Shown here piece after piece: positions 6,764 to 14,227 of a stretch of 16,282 bases of DNA. The notes beneath the pieces were generated by a model, which did not search any database, was not told where the DNA came from, and saw only the letters and a list, made by a program, of their open reading frames with translations. Position 1 is the first letter of the stretch, and each line of letters begins with the position of its first letter. The position numbers were made by a program, and so were the translations under genes. The stretch lies in assembly GCA_030017935.1 (NCBI GenBank), contig JASEGF010000023.1, positions 1 to 16,282 on the forward strand. The letters are read 5' to 3'. The stretch is from Bacteroidales bacterium (GTDB taxonomy: Bacteria > Bacteroidota > Bacteroidia > Bacteroidales > DTU049).

Positions 6764-7459
6764 ATGAAAAAATTTTGGCGAATTATTCGCACAATAATAA
6801 TTATTTTTTTTAGTGTTACTATAGGATTGGTAATAATATACAAATGGGTAAATCCTCCTATTACACCTCTAATGATCATTAGATGTTTTGAACAAAAAAA
6901 AGAAGGGAAACCTATAAGATTAGAAAAAAAATGGGTGCCCATTGAAGAAATAAGTCCTTATATGATTCAAGCAGTTGTAGCTGCCGAAGATAATAAATTT
7001 ACTAAACATTTTGGCTTTGATATGGAAGCTATAAAATATGCCAAAGAATATAACAAAACTCACAAAAGAAAACTTGGTGGTAGTACTATTAGTCAGCAAG
7101 TAGCTAAAAATGTTTTTTTGTTTCCTGATCGTAGTTGGGTGCGTAAAGCTTTTGAAGCATATTTCACTGTATTAATTGAAATATTTTGGTCTAAAGAACG
7201 TATAATGGAAGTATATTTAAATGTAATAGAACTGGGCGATGGTATCTATGGAGTAGGACGAGCATCTGAAATATATTTTGGTAAAAGTGCTAAGCGCCTG
7301 ACAAAAACAGAAGCTGCAACATTAGCAGCGAGCCTACCAAGTCCTAGAAAATGGAACCCTCATACTCAACACCCAAGATTGTATAGACGTAGAGACAAAA
7401 TACTATCTCTAATGAATAAAATAGGTCCAGTAGAACTGAAAAAAACAAAAAATAAGTAA
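6764..7459 (+). CDS. mtgA: Monofunctional biosynthetic peptidoglycan transglycosylase
   Basis: A 231-residue inner-membrane enzyme that polymerises lipid II into glycan strands (GT51 family) without a transpeptidase domain. One N-terminal membrane anchor (residues about 9-27, mostly Ile/Val/Phe) precedes the periplasmic domain. GT51 motifs occur in order: AAEDNKFTKHFGFD (73-86, with catalytic E75), GGSTISQQVAKNVFL (105-119), KERIMEVYLNVIELG (144-158, second acidic site), GVGRASEIYFGKSA (163-176) and LTKTEAATLAASLP (179-192). This set is complete, so it should be active. It follows the alcohol dehydrogenase by 21 bases and ends at a strong bidirectional terminator. Confidence 0.95.
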   Translation: MKKFWRIIRTIIIIFFSVTIGLVIIYKWVNPPITPLMIIRCFEQKKEGKPIRLEKKWVPIEEISPYMIQAVVAAEDNKFTKHFGFDMEAIKYAKEYNKTHKRKLGGSTISQQVAKNVFLFPDRSWVRKAFEAYFTVLIEIFWSKERIMEVYLNVIELGDGIYGVGRASEIYFGKSAKRLTKTEAATLAASLPSPRKWNPHTQHPRLYRRRDKILSLMNKIGPVELKKTKNK

Positions 7460-7491
7460 TTAATAAAATGTTTGATTCGATTATATAGAAT

Positions 7492-7522
7492 AAAAAAAGC
7501 TAGCTATTAGCCAGCTTTTTTT
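7492..7522. terminator. Bidirectional intrinsic terminator
   Basis: A-run plus GCT-a-GCT, loop att, AGC-c-AGC plus T-run gives a 10-bp outer stem including A·T pairs, one a/c mismatch and a 3-bp top stem. There are T-runs on both strands. It lies between the convergent mtgA (+) and TM2 lipoprotein (-) genes. Confidence 0.9.
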
Positions 7523-7539
7523 AACGTATGTTAATTTAT

Positions 7540-8199
7540 TTAATCTTTATATCTACCATTTTTAGGTTGTAAATCTTTAGTAATAATTCGTATTAAATCT
7601 ATAAGTGTCCAAATACCCAAACCACCTGCAGTTAATAACTGGACAATTCCTTGCCAAGTATAACCAAGATAAAATCTATGAATACCTATAGATCCTAAAA
7701 ATAAACACAATAAAAAAGTTGCTATCCAGCTTTTACCACCAGATTTTGTGTTTTCACTGGTAGTATTTTCAGTATTAGTTGTACTTTGCTTTACAATAGT
7801 CTTAGAATTATTTTGAGTATTTGAATTTTTTTGAACTGGTGAACTATACCAATTATTAGTTTTTTGCGAAGTATAAACACTAGAATCATTTGTGGTAGAA
7901 GCTACAAAATTTTCATTAACTGTTGTTACTGGATTGTTGTTTTCATTATTAATTTCAGTATTTTGAGTTTTATCAATTGACATTTTTCCTTCATTGATAG
8001 TAGATACGGCAGCAATTGTTGTTTTATTAAGATTCTTTTGCTCTTCTGTTTGGGAATTATTTTGCTTAACAGTAGCATTATTACCATTAAGCCACTCGAT
8101 ATGATAACCAGAGGTATAAACCCTCTTTTGCATGGTACATGAGGTGAGAGCCATCATTACAGCTACACCTAAAAATAAAAAAATTTTTGTCTTTTTCAT
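7540..8199 (-). CDS. Lipoprotein with Asn/Thr-rich linker and C-terminal TM2 domain
   Basis: A 219-residue protein. A lipoprotein signal peptide (residues 1-20) ends in lipobox LTSC, with C21 the lipidated residue. KRVYTSGYHIEWL (25-37) is a short segment found right after the lipid anchor in many Bacteroidota lipoproteins. Residues 38-152 are a low-complexity N/T/S/Q/K linker. Residues 154-218 form a TM2 domain: two membrane helices (about 157-175 and 186-206) with the signature GSIGIHRFYLGYTWQGIVQL and GGLGIWTLIDLIRI. TM2 proteins are small and of poorly known function. Having both a lipid anchor and a TM2 hairpin is unusual, as it would tie both ends to the membrane with the linker outside. 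It is preceded by a 62-bp leader shared with the gene at 8962-9666. Confidence 0.85.
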   Translation of the reverse strand: MKKTKIFLFLGVAVMMALTSCTMQKRVYTSGYHIEWLNGNNATVKQNNSQTEEQKNLNKTTIAAVSTINEGKMSIDKTQNTEINNENNNPVTTVNENFVASTTNDSSVYTSQKTNNWYSSPVQKNSNTQNNSKTIVKQSTTNTENTTSENTKSGGKSWIATFLLCLFLGSIGIHRFYLGYTWQGIVQLLTAGGLGIWTLIDLIRIITKDLQPKNGRYKD

Positions 8200-8218
8200 A
8201 AATTATTTTTTTAATATC

Positions 8219-8280
8219 CCTACTCATATGGCTTTTCAGATTCTGCCCCAATTTTTAAAGTAGTAAATGGACTCTACTTG
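8219..8280 (-). repeat. Shared structured leader, copy 1 (upstream of TM2 lipoprotein)
   Basis: 54 of 62 positions match 9693-9754, without gaps. Both copies sit just upstream of a minus-strand lipoprotein gene, here 19 bases before its ATG. The element contains AAGTAG (8258-8263) and CTACTT (8274-8279), a perfect 6-bp stem with a 10-base loop. Other conserved parts are catatgg and gcccca. It may be an untranslated regulatory leader or a small mobile repeat. Confidence 0.75.
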
Positions 8281-8368
8281 TAAATATTTTTTAGCTAGTT
8301 AAAAATATAACTAAAAAAATTATTTATGACTACTTTATAAAGTATTAGACTGTACTTTATTTAATTTG

Positions 8369-8376
8369 CAAATATA
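8369..8376 (-). promoter_or_regulatory. Possible -7 promoter box for the TM2 lipoprotein gene
   Basis: On the minus strand this reads TATATTTG, an exact TAnnTTTG match, giving a leader of roughly 160 bases that would include the conserved hairpin element. A TTTTG lies upstream, but only about 14 bases away, closer than the usual spacing, so support is moderate at best. Confidence 0.35.
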
Positions 8377-8414
8377 TAAAATGATGTGGACAAAACGTGT
8401 TTTTATTTATTTTT

Positions 8415-8444
8415 AAGCACTGACGATTTAAACCGTCAGTGCTT
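8415..8444. terminator. Perfect 11-bp stem-loop, probable terminator
   Basis: The arms aagcactgacg (8415-8425) and cgtcagtgctt (8434-8444) are perfect reverse complements with loop atttaaac. It lies about 105 bases after the stop of the minus-strand membrane protein gene and before the next minus-strand transcript. A T-rich tail exists only on the plus strand, so termination on the minus strand would be atypical. Confidence 0.6.
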
Positions 8445-8550
8445 ATTGTCTATTTTTATTAGTAATTTCAATTGCCTTGTCAGTCTTATAGCAACATATT
8501 ACATCCCCTCATAACTGTAGAGAAAAAAACAAAAGTATCATTACTAAATA

Positions 8551-8952
8551 TTAATAAAGAGGTAGGAATAATGAAAAAACGAAATAATATATTATTCCTC
8601 TTATGGCCAAATTATTATTCTTTTTCACAAAATATGTTAGTATCACATATAAAATTGTAGTAAAAATAGCTGTGAGTATAATAATCTGATAACCAGGATA
8701 CTTGCCAATAGATACAAACATAGCTGTTATATACATTGATTTATAAAATAAAGTAAATACTGTCCATACACTATCAATTTTAAAATTACCTCTTTTAATC
8801 TCAAGATATACTAAAAATATCATTAGAAGTGGAAAATAGAAAATTGATATCATTGTAAAAATGCTAATATCAAATCTGCCTAAAGTTGCGATAATTAAAT
8901 AAATTGAAACTGAAATAATTTCATGCCAATCGTATTTGTCTAGTTTTTTCAT
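8551..8952 (-). CDS. Small integral membrane protein, unknown
   Basis: 133 residues, with four or five predicted membrane helices (about 11-24, 30-50, 62-82, 88-109, 115-132) separated by short basic loops (EIKRGNFK, FVKKNNN). No family is recognised and no catalytic motif is visible. It begins 9 bases after the stop of the upstream lipoprotein gene (8962-9666), so the pair is almost certainly one transcription unit. A lipoprotein plus small polytopic partner suggests a joint envelope function. Base composition is very AT-rich, like its neighbour. Confidence 0.7.
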   Translation of the reverse strand: MKKLDKYDWHEIISVSIYLIIATLGRFDISIFTMISIFYFPLLMIFLVYLEIKRGNFKIDSVWTVFTLFYKSMYITAMFVSIGKYPGYQIIILTAIFTTILYVILTYFVKKNNNLAIRGIIYYFVFSLFLPLY

Positions 8953-8961
8953 AAGATTAGG

Positions 8962-9666
8962 TTATTTGTCATTATGAAATGTAGCTTCCCATGCGCAAAT
9001 AGCAGCTATTCGAGCAGCACTTGGTCCTGCATCTACCAAAAAAAATAGTTCAGGCATTGGATTACCATCATTATTAAATATCTCTCCTAATTCACGAAAC
9101 ATGCAATCATTCCACCTATCCTCCCATGTAGCTTTACATAAAATAATTATTTCATTTTGATAATAATAAACAAATTTATATAAAGATATAAATTCTAATA
9201 GCCTATTTTTTTGAGTTACAGATAAATTGTTATCCATAATTACAACATTTTCATAAAATAAAGAAGTTTCTTTTAGTTTTTCTAAATTAACATTATTAAT
9301 AAAATCATTTATTATAGAGCTTTCATATTCAGAATAATTTGTTGTATCAAATGCTGGGTACATGTTTCCTTTATGTTTTATTATTATGTCATTAAGTTCC
9401 TTTTCAAATAAATTATAATCATTATATATCGAATCCATATAAATTAAAATTAAATCATTATAAAATTTATTCATTTCTATACCAAATTCATCATAACGAT
9501 TATTCTCATTTATTAAAAAATAAGGATCAAAAACAGAACCATTTATTAATAATTTATTATTTGAACTAATGAATGAATTGTTTGGGTTTATTAAATCTTC
9601 TTTTTGACAGCTGCTGAATAATACAGATATCATTAATATAAAAACTAAAATTGCTAAATTTTTCAT
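8962..9666 (-). CDS. Lipoprotein of unknown function
   Basis: 234 residues with a lipoprotein signal (1-19) and lipobox FSSC, C20 lipidated. The mature part is rich in Asn, Ile, Tyr and Asp, mostly helical, without recognised domain. The C-terminal part carries ATWEDRWNDC (179-188) and AARIAAICAWEATF (217-230). Cys188 and Cys224, each near a Trp, could form a disulfide, a layout seen in small Bacteroidota lipoproteins of unknown role. It is the first gene of a two-gene unit with 8551-8952 and is preceded by the second copy of the conserved leader. Start ATG 9666 gives a perfect lipoprotein signal. Codon use is strongly AT-biased (many ATA, AAT, TTA). Confidence 0.8.
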   Translation of the reverse strand: MKNLAILVFILMISVLFSSCQKEDLINPNNSFISSNNKLLINGSVFDPYFLINENNRYDEFGIEMNKFYNDLILIYMDSIYNDYNLFEKELNDIIIKHKGNMYPAFDTTNYSEYESSIINDFINNVNLEKLKETSLFYENVVIMDNNLSVTQKNRLLEFISLYKFVYYYQNEIIILCKATWEDRWNDCMFRELGEIFNNDGNPMPELFFLVDAGPSAARIAAICAWEATFHNDK

Positions 9667-9692
9667 ATTTTTTGTTTTTTTTAAAACTTTTT

Positions 9693-9754
9693 CCTACTCA
9701 TATGGCTTTTCGGATCCCGCCCCATTTTTTTAAGTAGTATATGGATTCTACCTG
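9693..9754 (-). repeat. Shared structured leader, copy 2 (upstream of lipoprotein 8962-9666)
   Basis: Same element as 8219-8280, 26 bases before ATG 9666. The stem arms are AAGTAG (9732-9737) and CTACCT (9748-9753). Read as minus-strand RNA the changed base gives a G·U wobble instead of A·U, so the hairpin is kept on that strand but not on the other. This favours an RNA role in the minus-strand transcript. Confidence 0.75.
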
Positions 9755-9935
9755 ATAAATTTTTTTATAAGTTTAAAATACAAATAGAAAACTAGGGGGG
9801 TTCTTTTGTTGCTAAATTAATAATGTTGATTTGTCTTACTTTAATAAAAGATATGAATTTAATATATATATATATATACGTGTTAGTCGATAATAATTTG
9901 CTGTTTATAGAAAACATTACATTATCACTACAATT

Positions 9936-10009
9936 CATTTATTAATAAAATTTAGGCAAAGATATTATTTATTTTTTGTCTAAAAAAATTTTTTATTCAT
10001 TAATAAATG
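9936..10009. repeat. Nested 74-bp palindrome
   Basis: The outer arms cattattaat-type (9936-9946, catttattaat) and 9999-10009 (attaataaatg) pair perfectly over 11 bp. Inside, tttaggcaaa (9951-9960) pairs with tttgtctaaa (9975-9984) over 10 bp with one G·T. On the minus strand the inner hairpin is followed by TTTTATT, so it could be a terminator, but the nearest minus-strand gene end is about 460 bases away. Confidence 0.6.
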
Positions 10010-10100
10010 TTTTTTATTGAAAATAGGCGTTTAGATAATAAAAGTCAGAACCGCAAATTTCCGGATGACTTAAATGATGGGCTATGATTTACAAAAAAAT

Positions 10101-10140
10101 ATTAGTTTAAAATAGTTTAATGTAGTTTAACATAGTTTAA
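10101..10140. repeat. Tandem 10-mer, four copies (nntagtttaa)
   Basis: Four exact-length units, attagtttaa, aatagtttaa, tgtagtttaa and catagtttaa, sharing tagtttaa with two free bases each. The 10-base period is close to one helical turn, so the tagtttaa boxes lie on the same face of the DNA. Confidence 0.85.
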
Positions 10141-10147
10141 ACATCTT

Positions 10148-10436
10148 GCTTAAACTTTTAAACCCTTAAACTCTTCAACTTATCAACTCCTAAACTTCTC
10201 AACTTTTATAATAAAATCAGTGGTTCAGACAATAAACATAGTTATTTGTGCACATTTGTGTGCATTTGTGGAGAATAATTATAAGGTTACATATTGCTTA
10301 AACTTTTAAACTAATCAACTTTTCAACTACTCAACATTTCACCCATTCTCCTAGTCACCCTCTCACCATGTCTCCTCGTCTCCCTTTCACCCTGTCTCCC
10401 CTTCTCAACTCTTCAACTTCCCATGATAACCAATAT
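10148..10436. repeat. C/T-rich low-complexity tract (cttaaac / ctcaac / ctccc words)
   Basis: Degenerate short words recur: taaactttta, cttcaactta, ctcaactttt, then ctcctagtcaccctctcacc, gtctccctttcaccctgtct, cttctcaact. G is nearly absent from 10320-10434. In the middle, tttgtgcacatttgtgtgca (10245-10264) is a second word type. It does not encode a protein. It lies downstream of rlmI, so it may be untranslated tail or inert spacer. Confidence 0.7.
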
Positions 10437-10472
10437 ACTTCTAATCCAATACAAAAAAATTTTTTTCTCAAA

Positions 10473-11648
10473 CTATTCTACTAATAAAACTAATCCTTTC
10501 AAATAATACCCTTCTAAATGAAATAACGAAGGAGCATGGCATGGAGCCTGAGTGAGTCTATGTAATATTCTAATCTTTCTTCCCTGTTCTATTGCTGCAC
10601 TCATTATAGCTCCCTCAAATTGCGAAGGAGACACAGCTTGAGAGCAACTAAAAGTGAATATTATACCATTATGTTTTACTTTTTCTATAGCGATACTATT
10701 TATTCTTTTATATCCTTTTATGGCATTATGTCTAGCATCTATCGATTTAGCAAAAGCAGGTGGATCTAATATTATTAAATCAAAATAATCTTTAGGCATA
10801 TTATTTAGATAAGAGATAGCTTCCTCTCGTATAGGCTCATTATATTTAGCATCTATTTGATTTAATTCCAGATTTTTATTAACTAGTTGTATAGCCTCAG
10901 CACTACTATCTACAGATATTACTCTATCTGCACCTCCTTTAGCTGCATATACACTAAATGCTCCTGTATAGCAAAACATATTTAATACAGTTTTACCATC
11001 TACATATCGCTGTAATAATTTTCTATTATCGCGTTGATCAATATAAAAACCAGTTTTCTGTCCCTCTTCCCAATTAATATAAAAAGAATTCCCATTTTCT
11101 TTTATAATTATTGGAAGTGATAAATCTGCAATTTTATATGTATAGAAAGCATTTTTTAGATTTTGCGATTTATCGATTACAAAAATAGATTTTAAATCGT
11201 TGCCAAATAGTTCCTGTAGAGCACTTGATATTAATTGTATATCATTATACATACCTGATGTATGAGTTTCCACTACTAGATGATAATTATAGAAGTCAAT
11301 TATCAGTCCAGGTAGTTCATCTGCCTCACCATAAATCAATCTAAAAGCATTTGTAATATCTGCAAGAGGTAAATTGATAGTCTCTCTTAAAGTTTTAGCT
11401 TTAGCAATTTTATTTTTATAAAAATCTACTGATGGATATTCTTTTTGATAACTAATGATACGAGCTATTATACTACCCTTGCCAGAAAATTGAGCCATTG
11501 CGAGGAAGTTATTATGATTATCATAAACTTCTACCCATTCACCTTCTTTAGGCTCTCCTTCTATATTTTTAACTGCACCACTGAATATCCATGGGTGATA
11601 TCGTTTGATAGATTCTACTTTGCCAGTTCTTATTATTAGTTTATTCAT
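10473..11648 (-). CDS. rlmI: RlmI-like 23S rRNA m5C methyltransferase
   Basis: A 391-residue cytoplasmic enzyme of the RlmI family (m5C1962 of 23S rRNA in E. coli), using S-adenosylmethionine. The N-terminal PUA domain (about 1-75) has RYHPWIFSGAV and GEWVEVYD. A middle domain (80-190) contains FRLIYGEADELPGLIIDFY. The methyltransferase fold follows: TVLNMFCYTGAFSVYAAKGG (220-239, SAM motif I), VDSSAEAI (acidic SAM ligand D247), LDPPAFAK (294-301) and FTFSCSQ (331-337) with candidate catalytic C335. All motifs and the usual length are present. It is the last gene of a six-gene minus-strand run, starting 25 bases after the HD-domain gene stop. Substrate position is inferred from the family. 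Confidence 0.88.
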   Translation of the reverse strand: MNKLIIRTGKVESIKRYHPWIFSGAVKNIEGEPKEGEWVEVYDNHNNFLAMAQFSGKGSIIARIISYQKEYPSVDFYKNKIAKAKTLRETINLPLADITNAFRLIYGEADELPGLIIDFYNYHLVVETHTSGMYNDIQLISSALQELFGNDLKSIFVIDKSQNLKNAFYTYKIADLSLPIIIKENGNSFYINWEEGQKTGFYIDQRDNRKLLQRYVDGKTVLNMFCYTGAFSVYAAKGGADRVISVDSSAEAIQLVNKNLELNQIDAKYNEPIREEAISYLNNMPKDYFDLIILDPPAFAKSIDARHNAIKGYKRINSIAIEKVKHNGIIFTFSCSQAVSPSQFEGAIMSAAIEQGRKIRILHRLTQAPCHAPSLFHLEGYYLKGLVLLVE

Positions 11649-11673
11649 TAATTTATTTTAAAAAATTATATTT

Positions 11674-12231
11674 TTAAATATATCCAAGAGTATCTTCTAT
11701 AGGTGCTAGTGCATCCAGAGACAATTGTACAAAATCGTTCAATGAGAGACCTATCATTTCACATTCCATTATAGTATCTCTATTTACACTAGCTGCGAAG
11801 CGTTTTTCTTTCATTCTTTTAGTAACTGATGATACTTTCACATCACTAATTTTTTTTGATGGGTAAATAAGAGCAACAGCAAAAATAAAGCCAGATAAGG
11901 TTTCTCCAGCAGCTAAAGCATGATGAAATAATGCAGTTCTAGGCATTTTGGCAGCCATTTCGTTATGCAAAACTATAGCTTCTATTATATCATCATCTAA
12001 CCCTTCATTTTGTAATATTTCTTTTGCTTTTAATCCGTGTAGTTCATGCTCACCATTGGTGATTTCCACATCTATATCATGTAAAAGTCCAGCTAAAGCC
12101 CATTTATCTTCATCTTCACCAAAATGATTAGCTAATTTTCTCATTATAGCTTCTGAGGCTAATGAATGTGCTATAAGTTTAGGATTTTTAACATATCTTT
12201 TTAATAAATCTAATGCATAATCTCTTGTCAT
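11674..12231 (-). CDS. HD-domain phosphohydrolase
   Basis: 185 residues, soluble. The HD metal-site pattern is visible: H22 (LIAHSLASEAIM), H51-D52 in LAGLLHDIDVE, H65 in the HELHG stretch, H89 in AIVLHNEMAAK, and an AAGETLSGFI helix replacing the usual late D. Such small HDIG-type proteins hydrolyse phosphate esters, often nucleotides, but the substrate cannot be told from sequence. It sits 13 bases after cvpA and 25 bases before rlmI, so it is probably co-transcribed with the envelope genes upstream. Confidence 0.82.
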   Translation of the reverse strand: MTRDYALDLLKRYVKNPKLIAHSLASEAIMRKLANHFGEDEDKWALAGLLHDIDVEITNGEHELHGLKAKEILQNEGLDDDIIEAIVLHNEMAAKMPRTALFHHALAAGETLSGFIFAVALIYPSKKISDVKVSSVTKRMKEKRFAASVNRDTIMECEMIGLSLNDFVQLSLDALAPIEDTLGYI

Positions 12232-12244
12232 AATTTTTTAAGTT

Positions 12245-12712
12245 TCAGAAAATATCAATTAATGTAACAAATAATTTATAACAAAAATTTGTTATGCCAT
12301 TATTGGTCAGTTTGAGGCTATCTGGTTGCACTCCTAAATTTAATAATATTGTAATAAAACTACCGATTATAAACATTACTAGAAACACACATAATATCAT
12401 GCCTAATATTCTATTCATAGTTCCTAAAACTGGTATTTTATTAAATACAGCATTTATTATTTGAGCAGCGAATTTAATTAATAAAACTCCACCAATAATC
12501 ATTATTATTAATGTTAAAATATTATAAAATAATGAATTGCTATTAGTAGAGAAAGGCAAATCAAAATTATTTGTTCCAATAATGCTAAAAAACAATAAAG
12601 CTAGTAAATAATAACCTACAAAAATGATTATTTGCCTTAGAAAGCCAGTCATCACGCCTCTGATAGCTGCTAAAGCTAAAATGATAATAATTATAATGTC
12701 TAAAGTACTCAT
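12245..12712 (-). CDS. cvpA: CvpA-family inner-membrane protein
   Basis: 155 residues with four predicted helices (about 3-20, 26-47, 62-90, 102-127), the usual CvpA size and layout. The family opening D-(I)n-ALAAIRGVMTGFLRQI is clear: a short first helix followed by the R-G-...-G-F-...Q turn. CvpA proteins are required for colicin V production and envelope stress resistance in E. coli; the molecular activity is not settled. The start codon overlaps the mlaF stop by 4 bases (ATGA at 12709-12712), indicating translational coupling with the lipid transporter. Confidence 0.88.
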   Translation of the reverse strand: MSTLDIIIIIILALAAIRGVMTGFLRQIIIFVGYYLLALLFFSIIGTNNFDLPFSTNSNSLFYNILTLIIMIIGGVLLIKFAAQIINAVFNKIPVLGTMNRILGMILCVFLVMFIIGSFITILLNLGVQPDSLKLTNNGITNFCYKLFVTLIDIF

Positions 12713-13461
12713 GATGTTTTTAATAATTTTTGAGCCAAAGAAGAAGCAAAAATAAAATCTATAAGCTCTTTGTTATCTGTTTTTAAAATATTTTCATTAG
12801 AGCCTTCCCACCATAGGTGTCCCTCATAGAGAAAAATTACTTTTTCACCAATTTTAATTACTGAGTTCATATCGTGAGTATTAACTATAGTAGTTGTATT
12901 AAACTCATGAGTTAGATTATAAATTAATTCATCTATTGTAACAGCATTTTGAGGATCTAGACCAGAATTAGGTTCATCACAAAATAAATATTTAGGATTT
13001 AATGCAATAGAACGAGCAATAGCCAAGCGTTTTTTCATTCCACCACTTAGCTCAGATGATTTTAATTTATTAGTTCCTTGTAGATTTACTTTTTCTAAAC
13101 AATAATTAACTCTATCTATTTTCTCTTTCTGAGTCATATTAGAAAACATATCCAGCGGGAAACGTACATTCCCCTCTACATCTAAAAAATCAAAAATAGC
13201 TCCACTCTGGAATACTACTCCCATTTCTTTTCTGATATTTTTTTGTTCTTTTTCTGATAAAGAATAAAAGTCTTTGTTCCCATAAAATAGCTCACCCTCT
13301 TCTGGAGTTAATAATCCTAATAAGCATTTCATAAACACAGTTTTTCCTGAACCGCTCCTGCCAATTACTAAATTCACCTTTCCTGGTTCAAATGTAGTAT
13401 TAATGTTATTAAGTACTACCTTATCATTAAATTTTTTTACTAAATTTTTTACTTTAATCAT
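12709..13461 (-). CDS. mlaF: ABC transporter ATP-binding protein, MlaF-like
   Basis: 250 residues. Nucleotide-binding domain motifs are all intact: Walker A GRSGSGKT (34-41), Q-loop Q85 in VVFQSGAIFD, signature LSGGM (138-142), Walker B YLFCDEP (158-164), D-loop SGLDP (166-170) and switch H196 in VNTHDM. The phrase FQSGAIFDFLDVEGNV is characteristic of the MlaF group, which energises phospholipid transport between outer and inner membranes together with MlaE and an MCE protein (MlaD). It lies 5 bases after mlaE and overlaps cvpA. No MCE gene is adjacent. Confidence 0.92.
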   Translation of the reverse strand: MIKVKNLVKKFNDKVVLNNINTTFEPGKVNLVIGRSGSGKTVFMKCLLGLLTPEEGELFYGNKDFYSLSEKEQKNIRKEMGVVFQSGAIFDFLDVEGNVRFPLDMFSNMTQKEKIDRVNYCLEKVNLQGTNKLKSSELSGGMKKRLAIARSIALNPKYLFCDEPNSGLDPQNAVTIDELIYNLTHEFNTTTIVNTHDMNSVIKIGEKVIFLYEGHLWWEGSNENILKTDNKELIDFIFASSLAQKLLKTS

Positions 13462-13466
13462 AGTTA

Positions 13467-14207
13467 TTAGCCTAAAAAGATTTGTGTCAAAATAACATCA
13501 AAAATAATAATAAAAATACTAGATTGTACCATTGCTTTAGTACTATTTTTACCTACTTCTAATGCTCCACCTTCCACGATATATCCATAATAACCACTTA
13601 TAGATGTGATGATAAAACCAAAGAATAAACTTTTTATCAACGCATAGGTAATTTCAAAAGAAGTAAAAAAAGCTCTAAGTCCATAAAAATATTCGCTAGT
13701 TGGTATTTCTCCAGTAATCATTGTAATTAAGTAACCACCGAATAAACCACAAAAGATGCTAAAAGTGATTATCACTGGCATTATAAGAACAAAAGCAATG
13801 ATCTTAGGTAAAATAAGATAAGATGCTGAATTTATCCCCATAACTTCTAAAGCATCTATTTGTTCTGTAACCTTCATAGTTCCTATCTCTGCAGCTATTC
13901 TAGATCCTACTCTACCAGATAAAAGCATACTCATTATAGTAGGAGAAAATTCATAAATAATCACTACTCTGGTTATAAAGCCTGCAGTGTATTTAGGAAT
14001 TAATGGGCTCTCCATCTGAAATGCTATCTGTATCATCACTACAATTCCTATAAAAAGACTAAGGAAACAAACTATAGGCAGCGATTCTACACCTAGGTAA
14101 TACATCTCATGCACTATTTGCTGTACCATAGTTTTAAATTTTACTGGCCTAGTAAATGTCTTTTTCATTACTAGTAAATAATCTGTTATCCCCTCGAATA
14201 GATTCAT
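13467..14207 (-). CDS. mlaE: MlaE-family ABC transporter permease
   Basis: 246 residues with five to six membrane helices. The family's diagnostic cytoplasmic loop is at 98-125: GRVGSRIAAEIGTMKVTEQI followed by DALEVMGI. This is the permease of the MlaFEDB-type system that moves phospholipids and keeps the outer membrane asymmetric. An N-terminal amphipathic segment (1-35) precedes helix 1 (about 42-60), as in other members. It starts 20 bases after the envC-like stop and is followed after 5 bases by mlaF. Direction of transport and partners in this organism are inferred. Confidence 0.93.
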   Translation of the reverse strand: MNLFEGITDYLLVMKKTFTRPVKFKTMVQQIVHEMYYLGVESLPIVCFLSLFIGIVVMIQIAFQMESPLIPKYTAGFITRVVIIYEFSPTIMSMLLSGRVGSRIAAEIGTMKVTEQIDALEVMGINSASYLILPKIIAFVLIMPVIITFSIFCGLFGGYLITMITGEIPTSEYFYGLRAFFTSFEITYALIKSLFFGFIITSISGYYGYIVEGGALEVGKNSTKAMVQSSIFIIIFDVILTQIFLG

Positions 14208-14227
14208 ATTTAATGTTTTATAAATAT

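Larger units (their letters stand above)
9667..10472. other. 806-bp gene-free region packed with repeats
   Basis: No gene is supported on either strand. From left to right it contains the leader copy 2 (9693-9754), a G6 run (9795-9800 area), an alternating AT run of 17 bases (9862-9878), a nested palindrome (9936-10009), four tandem 10-mers (10101-10140), C/T-rich low-complexity sequence (10148-10436) interrupted by tttgtg repeats (10243-10272), and an A7T7 palindrome (10453-10466) directly after rlmI that may act as a weak stop for that operon. Confidence 0.6.

Noticed and set aside
10236..10272. tttgtg repeats as a CRISPR array or direct-repeat array
   Set aside because: The units are only 6-11 bases with no regular spacers, so this is low-complexity sequence.
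11445..11639. 64-codon plus-strand frame inside rlmI
   Set aside because: It is antisense to a clearly conserved methyltransferase gene and has no domain.
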